From CAKOSP01 sp964372145 (GTDB lineage: Bacteria; Bacillota_I; Bacilli_A; RF39; UBA660): a DNA stretch of 26,789 nt. The translations under genes were made by a program, and so were the position numbers. The stretch's first letter is position 1. Every line of letters begins with the position of its first letter. The stretch covers positions 1 to 26,789 of the forward strand of contig CAYJPM010000009.1 in the NCBI GenBank assembly GCA_964372145.1, written 5' to 3'. The notes beneath the pieces were generated by a model, which was not told the origin of the DNA, searched no databases, and was given only the letters and a program-made list of their open reading frames with translations. Positions 14,584-23,167 of the stretch are shown in pieces.

Positions 14584-17073
14584 CTATAATTTGAAATCTT
14601 TAAATTCATCTTCCAATGACATTTGTTTTGGTTTTTCTTCTATTTTAATTTCTTCTTTTATTTCTTTTTTTTGATCTTTTAAGTTAACTAAATCTTTTTT
14701 TTGTGCTACAAAATCTAAATTACCTTTAGAAACCACACTACCAGTACTAGCTATATCCATTATTGATATATCACTATTTTTTACTTCTTTGATTTCAGTA
14801 CCGTCTATAAATAAATTTACATCTTTAGAATCAGTTAGAAATGAAGAAATAATTTTATAATCTTTAGCTTTAACTTTTTTAAATAGCATATTACCTTTTT
14901 TTGCTCTTGTTACATTTTCAAGATCAACCATCTTAATTCTTTTACCAGTTTTAAAATTAGTAAATATACTTAAATATTCATTTTCTTTATCTATACTTGA
15001 AGCATAAACTACTTCATCTTCTTTTAATGAAATCCCCTTAACTCCACTTGTTTTAACACCTACAGTTGGTATTTCATTGCTTAAATATTTTAAATAATAA
15101 CCATTTTTTGTTACAAATATAACTTCTTCTTTTTCCATTGTAACATTTATAAGTTCATCATTATCTTTAAGTTTGAAAGCCACCATCGGTTTAGAATATC
15201 TTGTTACTTCAAAATCAGATAATTTAACATTTTTAGTCATACCATTTTTAGTAAATAATGTTAAATTTTTATCTTTATTTTTAAGTATTATACTAGATAC
15301 TATTTTTTCTTCTGGGCTAATCATTATTGTATTAGTTATATGTTTACCAAGATCTTTCCATTTTACATCAGGTAATATATGAACTGGTACATATAAATAA
15401 TTTCCTAAGTTAGTAAATAATAAAAGTGTATCTTGAGTAGTTACTAAATATTCACCTGTAACATAATCTCCAGGCTTAACATTTGTATCTTCATCTGTTG
15501 CAGAATAACTTTTAAAACTTACTCTTTTTACATAACCTTCATTTGTTACTACTACGACTACATTCTCAGTTGGTATCATTTCTTTTAAATCTACTTTTAT
15601 TTCAGTTATTTCATCTTCAATAATAGTTTTTCTAGGAACTGCGTATTCTTTTTTAATATTTTTAAGTTCTAATTTCATTACTGATTTTAGCTTATCTTCA
15701 CTAGATAGTATTTCTTCATGTAATTTAATTAAAGCTTTAAGTTTTTCACTTTCATCTTCTAGAACTACTATATCTGTATTAGTTAATTTATAAAGTTGTA
15801 ACATAACTATTGCTTCGGCTTGTTCTTCAGTAAATTCATACTCTTTTACTAAGTTATTTTTAGCATCTATTTTATTTTTAGATCCTCTAATAGTTTTAAT
15901 TACATCATCTAATATACTTATTGCTTTAATTAAACCTTCCACTATATGAAATCTTTTTTTGAAGTATGCAAGTTCAAATTCACTTCTTTTTGTAACCACT
16001 TCTTTTTTATGATTTATATAAGCATCTATTATATCTAATATTCCTAAAACTCTAGGAGTTCTATCTACTATAGCTACCATATTATAGTTATACGATACTT
16101 GAAGTTCTGTATTTTTAAGTAAATAGTTTAATATAAAATCTTTATTAGCTCCTGCTTTTAAATCAATTGCTATTCTAAGACCTGTTCTATCTGTTTCATC
16201 TCTTACTTCTGCAATACCTTCTATTTTTTTATCTATTCTAATACCATCCATTTTGGCTACTAAATTAGCTTTATTAATTTCATATGGTATTTCAGTAATT
16301 ATAATTTGTTCTTTACCTTTATTCTTAGCAAATTCTATTTTACTTCTAAGTATTACTTTACCTTTACCTGTAGTAAATGCATCTATTATCCCTGTTTTAC
16401 CTTGAGCTGTTCCACCAGTTGGAAAGTCTGGACCTTTTACTATATCTAAAATAGTATCTAAATAACAATTAGGAGAGTCTATTCTTTTTATAGTTGCATC
16501 TATTATTTCACCTAAGTTATGTGGAGGTATATTAGTTGCATAACCTGCTGATATACCGCTTGTACCATTTACTAGTAAATTCGGATATTTAGACGGCAGA
16601 ACAATTGGTTCTAAATGTCTATCATCAAAGTTAGGAGCCCAATCAACAGTTTCTTTTTCAATATCTTTTAGAAGTTCGCTTGCTATTTTTGAAAGACGAG
16701 CTTCTGTATAACGATATGCAGCAGCACTATCTCCATCCATAGAACCATTATTACCATGAATATCTACTAATATATGATTTTGTTTCCACCACTGAGACAT
16801 TCTTACCATAGCGTCATATACAGATGAATCACCATGTGGATGATATTTACCCAAAACGTCTCCAACAGTTGTTGCACACTTAAAATATCCTTTATCATGT
16901 GTAAAACCTGCTTTATGCATCGCATATAGTATTCTTCTTTGAACGGGTTTAAGTCCATCTCTTACATCTGGTATTGCTCTATCTTGGATTATTTCTTTGG
17001 CATATTTACCAAATCTGTCTCCCATTATTTCTTCAAGAGCATAATTTTGTATTTTATTTAATAAATCATTCAC
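14584..17073 (-). CDS. parC: DNA topoisomerase IV subunit A
   Basis: About 829 aa, the DNA-cutting subunit of the decatenating type IIA topoisomerase. The winged-helix and tower region carry PDVRDGLKPVQRRILYAM, GKYHPHGDSSVYDAMVRM (the quinolone-binding region, with Ser and Asp in the wild-type-like positions) and the catalytic tyrosine in AAYRYTEARL, near residue 122. The C-terminal beta-pinwheel lacks the gyrase box (QRRGGKG), which favours ParC over GyrA. The tail ends in acidic and basic repeats and KQMSLEDEFKDFKL. The frame could start at GTG 17082, right after the parE stop, but AGG stands eight bases before GTG 17073. It lies directly downstream of parE. Confidence 0.95.
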   Translation of the reverse strand: MNDLLNKIQNYALEEIMGDRFGKYAKEIIQDRAIPDVRDGLKPVQRRILYAMHKAGFTHDKGYFKCATTVGDVLGKYHPHGDSSVYDAMVRMSQWWKQNHILVDIHGNNGSMDGDSAAAYRYTEARLSKIASELLKDIEKETVDWAPNFDDRHLEPIVLPSKYPNLLVNGTSGISAGYATNIPPHNLGEIIDATIKRIDSPNCYLDTILDIVKGPDFPTGGTAQGKTGIIDAFTTGKGKVILRSKIEFAKNKGKEQIIITEIPYEINKANLVAKMDGIRIDKKIEGIAEVRDETDRTGLRIAIDLKAGANKDFILNYLLKNTELQVSYNYNMVAIVDRTPRVLGILDIIDAYINHKKEVVTKRSEFELAYFKKRFHIVEGLIKAISILDDVIKTIRGSKNKIDAKNNLVKEYEFTEEQAEAIVMLQLYKLTNTDIVVLEDESEKLKALIKLHEEILSSEDKLKSVMKLELKNIKKEYAVPRKTIIEDEITEIKVDLKEMIPTENVVVVVTNEGYVKRVSFKSYSATDEDTNVKPGDYVTGEYLVTTQDTLLLFTNLGNYLYVPVHILPDVKWKDLGKHITNTIMISPEEKIVSSIILKNKDKNLTLFTKNGMTKNVKLSDFEVTRYSKPMVAFKLKDNDELINVTMEKEEVIFVTKNGYYLKYLSNEIPTVGVKTSGVKGISLKEDEVVYASSIDKENEYLSIFTNFKTGKRIKMVDLENVTRAKKGNMLFKKVKAKDYKIISSFLTDSKDVNLFIDGTEIKEVKNSDISIMDIASTGSVVSKGNLDFVAQKKDLVNLKDQKKEIKEEIKIEEKPKQMSLEDEFKDFKL

Positions 17074-17082
17074 TTCAAACAC

Positions 17083-18987
17083 CTAATTTCTATAGTCATC
17101 TTCCATACTGAAAACAACATTTTCATTTATCCATTCTTTTCTAGGTTCAACTTTATCACCCATTAAAGTACTAACTCTTTTTTCTGCTAAGGAAGCATCA
17201 TCTATATTTATTTTTATTAAACTTCTTGATGATGGATCCATTGTAGTTTCCCATAATTGGTCTGGATTCATTTCCCCTAATCCTTTATATCTTTGTATAG
17301 TAAATTTATTAGATGTATTTCTTTTTGCTTCTTCTAATTCTTCGTCACTATATAAATATTTAAAATTCTTACCTACAGTAAATTTATAAAGAGGAGGAAG
17401 TGCTATGTATAGTTTTCCAGCTTCTATTAAAGGTCTCATATATCTATAAAAGAATGTAAGAAGCAATACTTGAATATGTGCTCCATCTACATCGGCATCG
17501 GTCATAATAATTACTTTATCATAGTTAGATTCTTTTTCTTCAAAAGATGCGCCTACACCTGCTCCGATAGTATGTATTATTGTGTTAATTTCTTCGTTTT
17601 TAATAATATCTTCCATACTAGCTTTTTCTGTATTTATAACTTTACCTCTTAATGGTAATATTGCTTGGAATTTTCTATCTCTTCCACCTTTTGCAGAACC
17701 TCCAGCTGAATCCCCTTCTACTAAGAATAATTCATTAATTTTAGGATTTTTACTCTGTGCTGGAGATAATTTACCAGATAAATTTTTTTCTAATTTATTT
17801 TTCTTACCATTTCTTGCTTCTTCTCTGGCTTTTCTTGCAGCTTCTCTAGCAAGTTTACTTTTTAATGCTTTATCTATAATATTAAGAGCTATTTCTTTAT
17901 TTTCTTCTAAAAAGAATTTTAAATTTTCATACGTTATACTTTCGGTAACACTTCTTGCTTCAGGTGTTCCTAGTTTTCCTTTAGTTTGACCTTCGAATTC
18001 TAATAAATTTTCAGGTATTCTAAGATTTACTACTACTGATAAACCTTCTCTTACATCAGATCCATCTAAATTTCCATCTTTACCTTTTAAAATATTATTA
18101 TTTTTAGCATAATCATTAAACGCTTTAGTTATACCAGTTTTGAAACCAACTTCATGCGATCCACCATCACTAGTTTTAACATTATTAACAAATGACATAA
18201 TATTTTCATTGTAAGAATCAGTATATTGCATAGCTATTTCCACTTCAATACTTGATTTATTTCCTTTAAAATTTATTACATTATGTAGTACTTTTTTATC
18301 TTCATTTATGTATTCTACAAAACTAGTAATACCATTTTCATAGTGATATTTAACATCTTTACCATCTTTTTCATCTATTACTTCTACGGTTAAGTTATTT
18401 AATAGAAATGCTGACTCTTGCATTCTTTCACAAATAGTTGTATATGAAAAATTACAATTTTTGAATATTGTATCATCTGGCATGAACGTTACAGTTGTAC
18501 CAGTTTTTTTAGTAGTACCTACTTCTTTCAAATTATTATCTAAATGACCACCATCTTTAAATGATATTTCATGTATTTTTCCATCTCTACAAATAGATAC
18601 ATTCATCCATTTAGATAATGCATTAACTACTGATGCACCTACACCATGAAGTCCACCTGACACTTTATAACCTGCTTCTTGAAATTTACCACCGGCATGA
18701 AGTACTGTATAAATAACTTCTGGAGTTGATTTACCTGTTGCGTGTTTACCCGTAGGTACACCACGTCCATTATCAGATACAGTAACACTTCCATCTTTGT
18801 TTAATACTACTTTTATATAGTCTCCAAAACCATTAATAACTTCGTCTATAGAGTTATCAACTATTTCCCATACTAGATGATGCATACCTCTTTTATCAGT
18901 CGAACCAATATACATACCTGGTCTTTTTCTAACTGCCTCTAAACCTTCTAAAACTTTTATACTTGATTCATCATAATTTGTTGTCAT
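17083..18987 (-). CDS. parE: DNA topoisomerase IV subunit B
   Basis: A 634-aa ATPase subunit of topoisomerase IV. The GHKL ATP site is seen in EIVDNSIDEV, DNGRGVPTG and GGLHGVGASVVNAL; the transducer has QTKGKLGTPEAR; the TOPRIM domain has LVEGDSAGGSAKGGRDRK and DADVDGAHI for magnesium; and RYKGLGEMNPDQLWETTM is near the end. The short LPLRGKVINTEKA segment and the length fit ParE of Firmicutes. It pairs with ParC to separate daughter chromosomes. GGTGA precedes ATG 18987, and a good promoter lies 20-50 bases upstream, so parE heads the parE-parC unit. Confidence 0.96.
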   Translation of the reverse strand: MTTNYDESSIKVLEGLEAVRKRPGMYIGSTDKRGMHHLVWEIVDNSIDEVINGFGDYIKVVLNKDGSVTVSDNGRGVPTGKHATGKSTPEVIYTVLHAGGKFQEAGYKVSGGLHGVGASVVNALSKWMNVSICRDGKIHEISFKDGGHLDNNLKEVGTTKKTGTTVTFMPDDTIFKNCNFSYTTICERMQESAFLLNNLTVEVIDEKDGKDVKYHYENGITSFVEYINEDKKVLHNVINFKGNKSSIEVEIAMQYTDSYNENIMSFVNNVKTSDGGSHEVGFKTGITKAFNDYAKNNNILKGKDGNLDGSDVREGLSVVVNLRIPENLLEFEGQTKGKLGTPEARSVTESITYENLKFFLEENKEIALNIIDKALKSKLAREAARKAREEARNGKKNKLEKNLSGKLSPAQSKNPKINELFLVEGDSAGGSAKGGRDRKFQAILPLRGKVINTEKASMEDIIKNEEINTIIHTIGAGVGASFEEKESNYDKVIIMTDADVDGAHIQVLLLTFFYRYMRPLIEAGKLYIALPPLYKFTVGKNFKYLYSDEELEEAKRNTSNKFTIQRYKGLGEMNPDQLWETTMDPSSRSLIKINIDDASLAEKRVSTLMGDKVEPRKEWINENVVFSMEDDYRN

Positions 18988-19005
18988 ACTCTATTCACCA
19001 ACGAT

Positions 19006-19035
19006 ATTATAGCAAAGATTCTTGAAATAATGCAA
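19006..19035 (-). promoter_or_regulatory. promoter of parE-parC
   Basis: On the minus strand TTGCAT (19035-19030), an 18-base spacer, then TATAAT (19011-19006), about 19 bases before the parE start. Confidence 0.7.
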
Positions 19036-19066
19036 GGTAATTTAACTTTTTATTCAATTATATCAG

Positions 19067-19093
19067 AAAAAAATCGTTAATTTTTAACGATTT
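19067..19093 (-). terminator. intrinsic terminator of the 145-aa protein gene
   Basis: On the minus strand AAATCGTTAA - AAA - TTAACGATTT forms a perfect 10-bp stem followed by a run of T residues. The 5' arm overlaps the TAA stop of the gene at 19094-19092. Confidence 0.85.
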
Positions 19094-19529
19094 ATCTTCT
19101 TTTGTTATTTATTTCTTCTAGTTTTTTATTTTCTATTTTTTTAGATTCGACTAAGTTAATTTCCTTATTATTTAACTTATAGTCTTTATATATCTCATAT
19201 AGTAATGGTCCATTTTTAGCTAAATAAAATAATGTAATTATAACTCCATTTTCGATTATTCCTGTTAACATTTTATTTTTTAAATTTTCTATTATATCAG
19301 TTTCAGGTATATTATCATTGATACTTTGTAATATTTCAATTACAATTACAAAATCACTTCCTCTAGAAAAACTTAGTAATGAATTATATAAGAATAAATT
19401 AAATTCGTTTATTCTTTCTGGATAAATATATTTATATCCTTCATTGATCATTTCATTTACCAATTCAAAGTTATTACCATTATTTTCAGCAAATTTAATT
19501 AAATATTCTTTTGTTATAGTAGTAGACAT
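19092..19529 (-). CDS. protein of unknown function (145 aa)
   Basis: Starts MSTTITKEYLIKFAENNGNN; predicted mainly helical, acidic in the middle, with a Lys/Glu-rich tail (ESKKIENKKLEEINNKRR). A moderately hydrophobic stretch (GIIENGVIITLFYLAKNGP) is probably a buried helix rather than a clear membrane segment. AAGGGGAT precedes ATG 19529, a strong promoter lies upstream, and a terminator follows, so it is a single-gene unit. I do not recognise a family. Confidence 0.75.
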   Translation of the reverse strand: MSTTITKEYLIKFAENNGNNFELVNEMINEGYKYIYPERINEFNLFLYNSLLSFSRGSDFVIVIEILQSINDNIPETDIIENLKNKMLTGIIENGVIITLFYLAKNGPLLYEIYKDYKLNNKEINLVESKKIENKKLEEINNKRR

Positions 19530-19556
19530 GTCTTAATCCCCTTTTCAAGTAATTGT

Positions 19557-19585
19557 ATTATACAGTATTAATATTTTAAATGCAA
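19557..19585 (-). promoter_or_regulatory. promoter of the 145-aa protein gene
   Basis: On the minus strand TTGCAT (19585-19580), 17 bases, then TATAAT (19562-19557). The -35 shares the unusual TTGCAT form with the parE promoter and begins two bases after the preceding T-run. Confidence 0.75.
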
Positions 19586-19586
19586 T

Positions 19587-19607
19587 AAAAAATACCTATA
19601 AGGTATT
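19587..19607 (-). terminator. intrinsic terminator of the single-pass membrane protein gene
   Basis: On the minus strand AATACCT - TAT - AGGTATT forms a 7-bp stem followed by Ts. The 5' arm begins within the TAA stop at 19608-19606. Confidence 0.75.
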
Positions 19608-20295
19608 ATTTAATATCGTATGATTCTCCAGTTAACGAATCTAAACTAAATTCAGTAGGTTCTTTTGTTTCTTCTTTTAATTTAGGTAATTCAATATCTT
19701 TGTTTTCTTCTTTTTTTAACGGAATATCAATTATTTTTGGTTCATCTTTTTTTTCAACGAATACTGAACTAAATATTTGAGTGTTTTCAAATTTTGGTTT
19801 TTCAACCACTTCATCTTCAACACCTAATTGATTAACTACTTCATCGAAATTGAAAGTTGAACTATCATTATTTGTTTCTACTATGTTTTCTTTAGGTTGT
19901 TCTATTTTAATTTCTTCTTTTTCAACCGGTTCTAATATAGGTTTACTTTCTTCAACTTCAGTAACTTTTAATTCTTCTTTAATGTCATTTAAATTTGGAA
20001 GAACTGATGTTGGTTCTATATCTTCATCAACCTTAATTGGTTCAGTTACATTGTTATTAACCGGAGGAAGTAGAATATCTACATTTTCTTTTCTAACATC
20101 TAGAGCTACTTTTTTACTTTCTTCTTTAAAAGTATCTTTACTTAATTTTTGTAATTTTTTTGTTTCTTCTAATTTTTGATCTTTTTTACCTAAAAATAAT
20201 ATCAAAAGAAATAATATTACTAATACTGCAATAGCTATTATTAAGTATGTAGTAAAATTTTCTATACCATATAATTTATTAAAAAAATCTTGCAT
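19606..20295 (-). CDS. single-pass membrane protein with long charged tail (229 aa)
   Basis: One strong membrane helix at about residues 17-36 (YLIIAIAVLVILFLLILFLG) follows a short N terminus. The next residues are basic (GKKDQKLEETKK), so the tail is probably cytoplasmic. The remaining 190 residues are Glu-, Lys-, Pro- and Val-rich, low in complexity, with many short EEPK-like repeats and a few hydrophobic islands (STFNFDEVVNQLG, TQIFSSVFVE, EFSLDSLTGESYDIK), and are likely disordered. The layout resembles ZipA-type membrane tethers, but no folded C-terminal domain is seen, so no function is assigned. AGAGGTG precedes ATG 20295. It has its own promoter and terminator. Confidence 0.78.
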   Translation of the reverse strand: MQDFFNKLYGIENFTTYLIIAIAVLVILFLLILFLGKKDQKLEETKKLQKLSKDTFKEESKKVALDVRKENVDILLPPVNNNVTEPIKVDEDIEPTSVLPNLNDIKEELKVTEVEESKPILEPVEKEEIKIEQPKENIVETNNDSSTFNFDEVVNQLGVEDEVVEKPKFENTQIFSSVFVEKKDEPKIIDIPLKKEENKDIELPKLKEETKEPTEFSLDSLTGESYDIK

Positions 20296-20324
20296 ATAAA
20301 TACACCTCTTTATTCTATATATTC

Positions 20325-20353
20325 ATACTACCATAAATTAGCACTCTTATCAA
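20325..20353 (-). promoter_or_regulatory. promoter of the single-pass membrane protein gene
   Basis: On the minus strand TTGATA (20353-20348), 17 bases, then TAGTAT (20330-20325). The spacer contains GAGTGCTAA, identical to one arm of the HrcA-binding CIRCE element, but the other arm is absent. Confidence 0.6.
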
Positions 20354-20354
20354 G

Positions 20355-20390
20355 AAAAAATAATTAGCATTTTACACTTTACTAATTATT
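20355..20390 (-). terminator. intrinsic terminator after yneF
   Basis: On the minus strand AATAATTAG pairs with CTAATTATT (9 bp) across a 14-base loop, followed by a T-run. The TAA stop of yneF (20388-20386) is in the 5' arm. Confidence 0.65.
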
Positions 20391-20595
20391 TATATCTGTT
20401 CATTTGAGCCATAACTTGTTTTACTTGTTTTTGACTTGGTTTTCTTCCCATGCTAGTCATCATAGCTTCAATCATTTTTTCATTAATTGGTGGATTTTTT
20501 TGTAAAGTTTTTTGAATAAAAAATCTTGCCAAAAAGAATCCTGCTATTAATCCTATTATTAATCCTATACTTATATATAATACTTGTTCCCACAT
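20386..20595 (-). CDS. yneF: YneF family (UPF0154) small membrane protein
   Basis: A 69-aa protein with one N-terminal membrane helix (LYISIGLIIGLIAGFFLARF, about residues 6-25), then KTLQKNPPINEKMIEAMMTSMGRKPSQKQVKQVMAQM. That NPPINE...MRxMMxxMGRKPSxxK pattern is the signature of UPF0154/YneF proteins of Bacilli and Mollicutes, usually 70-75 aa; function unknown. AAGGAGTGAT precedes ATG 20595. It follows the SirA-like gene by 44 bases, repeating the Bacillus tkt-sirA-yneF order. A TATAAT in the gap may give some independent expression. Confidence 0.93.
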   Translation of the reverse strand: MWEQVLYISIGLIIGLIAGFFLARFFIQKTLQKNPPINEKMIEAMMTSMGRKPSQKQVKQVMAQMNRYK

Positions 20596-20639
20596 GTTTA
20601 TATCACTCCTTTGTTTAATTTTACTATATTATACTTAAA

Positions 20640-21068
20640 TTAACAACCATTAAAATTTAAAATATTATCTACCCAAAAATAATCATTATTTTGGAAATCA
20701 CACGCAAATAAATTCGGATTAATATTTATATTTTCAAAAACATATTTATTGCTCATATTAGTTTTCAAATATATGTGAGTTAAATTAGTTTTTATTAATA
20801 TTTTTTCATCTCTATATTTATTAAAAAATTTATGTTTATTTTTGTTCATCATATAAAAATCATTATCTTTAAAGTTATTAAAAATATAATCATTAACTTC
20901 TTCTTTTTTAAACGGTATTGCTACCTGATCAAAAATATTCATTCCAGTATACATATCATCTTTATCAAAATAATATATATTTTCTAATGCTTTATACAAA
21001 TTATAAGGATTATCCTTAGTTAAAATTTTAAATTCTTTATTAATATAAAAAATATAAAAAGTTCTCAT
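20640..21068 (-). CDS. sirA: SirA-like protein (replication-initiation inhibitor family)
   Basis: About 142 aa, starting MRTFYIFYINKEFKILTK, with LYKALENIYYFDKDD, a GMNIFDQVAIPFKKEEVNDYI segment and NLFACDFQNNDYFWVD near the end. The start, length and the MRTYYI-like opening match SirA (YneE) of Bacillus, which binds domain I of DnaA and blocks new rounds of replication as cells enter sporulation. The gene lies between tkt and yneF exactly as in Bacillus, which is the strongest support. GTG 21077 is possible, but AAGG stands eight bases before ATG 21068. Whether it still acts on DnaA in this organism, and under what signal, cannot be told. Recognition is by pattern and synteny. Confidence 0.7.
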   Translation of the reverse strand: MRTFYIFYINKEFKILTKDNPYNLYKALENIYYFDKDDMYTGMNIFDQVAIPFKKEEVNDYIFNNFKDNDFYMMNKNKHKFFNKYRDEKILIKTNLTHIYLKTNMSNKYVFENININPNLFACDFQNNDYFWVDNILNFNGC

Positions 21069-21099
21069 ATCTATCACCTTTTATATTTTAATATGTTTA

Positions 21100-23100
21100 T
21101 TATAAAAATTCTGTCGAATTAGCACATGAAAGTTCTATTATAATTTTTTCTTTAATTTTATTAACTGTAAATCCGTATTCGTTTTTTATTTCACTAGGAT
21201 GTCCACTTTTACCAAAATTATTTATTCCAAATATACAATCTTTATTACTAGCAAATCTGTTCCAAATCAATGGATTTGATGCTTCAATTACAAAAGTTTT
21301 AATTTCTTTTGGTAATAATTGTTCTTCGTATCTTGGATTTTGTTTTAAGAAAAGTTCCATGCACGGCATCGAAACAACTCTTATTTGAATATCAGCTTTT
21401 AATAATTCATCAGCTACATTCATAGCTAGACTTAACTCTTCTCCTGTTGCTATTATTATTCCATCTAATTTTCCAATTTCTTTACGAACCATATATGCTC
21501 CATATTTTATATATTTATGATTCGTATTTTTTATTACTTTAAGTTTATCTTTAGATATAATTAACGCTGAAGGTTTACCACTTTTTAATATAACATCCCA
21601 TGAACCTATCACTTCATTAATATCAGCGGGTCTAAACACTTGAAAATTTGGAATCATTCTCAAAGAAGACAATTGTTCAATGGGTTCATGTGTTGGCCCA
21701 TCATAACCAATTGAAATTGAATCATGTGTAAATATATATGTTACTGGTAAATTCATTAAAGCACTAAATCTAATAGAAGGTTTTAAATAATCACTAAATG
21801 CTAGAAATGTACTACCGAAAACTTTAAGTCCCGATAATGCCATTCCATTTAGAATACCTCCCATAGCATGTTCTCTAACTCCAAATGCTATATTTTTTTC
21901 TAACGGTTTATTATTTGAATTATAGTCACTAGCAATTATTTTAGTTTTACATGATTCGTTTAAATCACATGATCCTCCTATAAAAAAACTATTCTTTTTA
22001 GATATTATATTTATTATTTTTTGATTACAAATTCTTAATTCTTCAGAATATTCAGGATTAATTTTAAAATCTATATTTTCCAGACTTAAATCTAAAATAG
22101 GTCTTTTTATGTATTTAAGAATATCAATTATTTTTTGGTTTTTTTCATTTATTATTTTGTCATATTCTTTTAACCACTTTTGATAATTTTTATTGACTCT
22201 TGCATTAATATAACTTTGATATATTTTGACACTTTTTTCATTAATATAAAATGGTATTTCATTTTGTTTATATTTTAATTTTAGTTGTTTTATATCACTT
22301 TTTTCTAATGGAGTTCCATGTACTTTATTCGTACCCTCTAATAGGCTATCTTTACCTATCTTGGTATTGACTATGATTAAAGTTGGTTTTTTATTTTTTT
22401 TTGCTGTATTAATTGCTTCTTCTATCAGTTCATGGCTATTTTTTTTAACTTTTATTACATCAAAATTTATACTATCAAATCTATCTAACATGTCATCAGT
22501 AAATGTTTTATCTACATTTCCATCTATAGACATTTTATTACAATTATATATTACTATTAGTTTATTTAATTTTTGATTTCCTGCAAATGATAAAGCTTCA
22601 TATGAAATACCCTCCATTAAATCACCATCACCCACTATACAAAACGTATAATAATTTATAAGGTCACAATTTTTCTTTTCTTTTTGTATTAAACTACGAT
22701 AATATCTTTCTGCCATTGCTGTTCCCACAGCTGTAGCTATACCATTTCCCAATGCACCAGTTGTTGCATCAACACCTGGTGTTACTCCATATTCAGGATG
22801 ACCTGGTGTTATTGAGTTTAATTTTCTAAAATTTTGTAAATCACTTAGTTCTAGATTATATCCTGTCAAAAACAAAGTTGCATACAAAATTGCTGATCCA
22901 TGACCAGCAGATAATATTACTCTGTCTCTATTAATCCACCAAGAGTCACATGGATTTATATTCAAAACATTACCATATAAAGCATATAATATTTCTGCTA
23001 TATCTAAAGATATTCCTGGATGTCCGCTTCCTGCTTCGTTAATCATATCTATTGCTAGTAACTTAGCATTTTTAATAATGTCATTTTCAAATTTTGTCAT
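21100..23100 (-). CDS. tkt: transketolase
   Basis: A 666-aa thiamine-diphosphate enzyme of the non-oxidative pentose phosphate pathway, moving two-carbon ketol units between sugar phosphates. It shows GSGHPG with His27, the diphosphate-binding GDGDLMEGISYEAL motif near 155, HGTPLEK in the middle, FGVREHAMGG with the catalytic glutamate, and THDSISIGYDGPTHEPIEQL. Length is normal for the full-length one-chain enzyme. AAAGGA precedes ATG 23100. A 31-base gap without a terminator separates it from the SirA-like gene, so it probably heads a tkt-sirA-yneF operon. Confidence 0.96.
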   Translation of the reverse strand: MTKFENDIIKNAKLLAIDMINEAGSGHPGISLDIAEILYALYGNVLNINPCDSWWINRDRVILSAGHGSAILYATLFLTGYNLELSDLQNFRKLNSITPGHPEYGVTPGVDATTGALGNGIATAVGTAMAERYYRSLIQKEKKNCDLINYYTFCIVGDGDLMEGISYEALSFAGNQKLNKLIVIYNCNKMSIDGNVDKTFTDDMLDRFDSINFDVIKVKKNSHELIEEAINTAKKNKKPTLIIVNTKIGKDSLLEGTNKVHGTPLEKSDIKQLKLKYKQNEIPFYINEKSVKIYQSYINARVNKNYQKWLKEYDKIINEKNQKIIDILKYIKRPILDLSLENIDFKINPEYSEELRICNQKIINIISKKNSFFIGGSCDLNESCKTKIIASDYNSNNKPLEKNIAFGVREHAMGGILNGMALSGLKVFGSTFLAFSDYLKPSIRFSALMNLPVTYIFTHDSISIGYDGPTHEPIEQLSSLRMIPNFQVFRPADINEVIGSWDVILKSGKPSALIISKDKLKVIKNTNHKYIKYGAYMVRKEIGKLDGIIIATGEELSLAMNVADELLKADIQIRVVSMPCMELFLKQNPRYEEQLLPKEIKTFVIEASNPLIWNRFASNKDCIFGINNFGKSGHPSEIKNEYGFTVNKIKEKIIIELSCANSTEFL

Positions 23101-23117
23101 ATAATATCCTTTATAAA

Positions 23118-23126
23118 ATTATAACA
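23118..23126 (-). promoter_or_regulatory. extended -10 promoter of tkt
   Basis: On the minus strand TGTTATAAT (23126-23118) is an extended -10 box 17 bases before the tkt start. The matching -35 region is only a T-run from the upstream terminator, so this promoter would rely on the TG extension. Confidence 0.5.
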
Positions 23127-23139
23127 AAATTTTTGCAAT

Positions 23140-23167
23140 AAAAAAAGATTTAAATTATTTAAATCTT
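23140..23167 (-). terminator. intrinsic terminator after the cyclophilin lipoprotein gene
   Basis: On the minus strand AAGATTTAAA - TAA - TTTAAATCTT forms a perfect 10-bp stem followed by Ts. The TAA stop of the gene (23168-23166) overlaps the 5' arm. Confidence 0.85.

Noticed and set aside
14584..18987. parE-parC as gyrB-gyrA
   Set aside because: The A subunit lacks the gyrase box in its C-terminal domain and the B subunit has ParE-like length and motifs, so topoisomerase IV is the better call.
20338..20346. TTAGCACTC, identical to one arm of the HrcA/CIRCE operator
   Set aside because: The second arm GAGTGCTAA is missing at the required 9-base spacing on either side, so it is only a half-site within a promoter spacer and no heat-shock gene follows.
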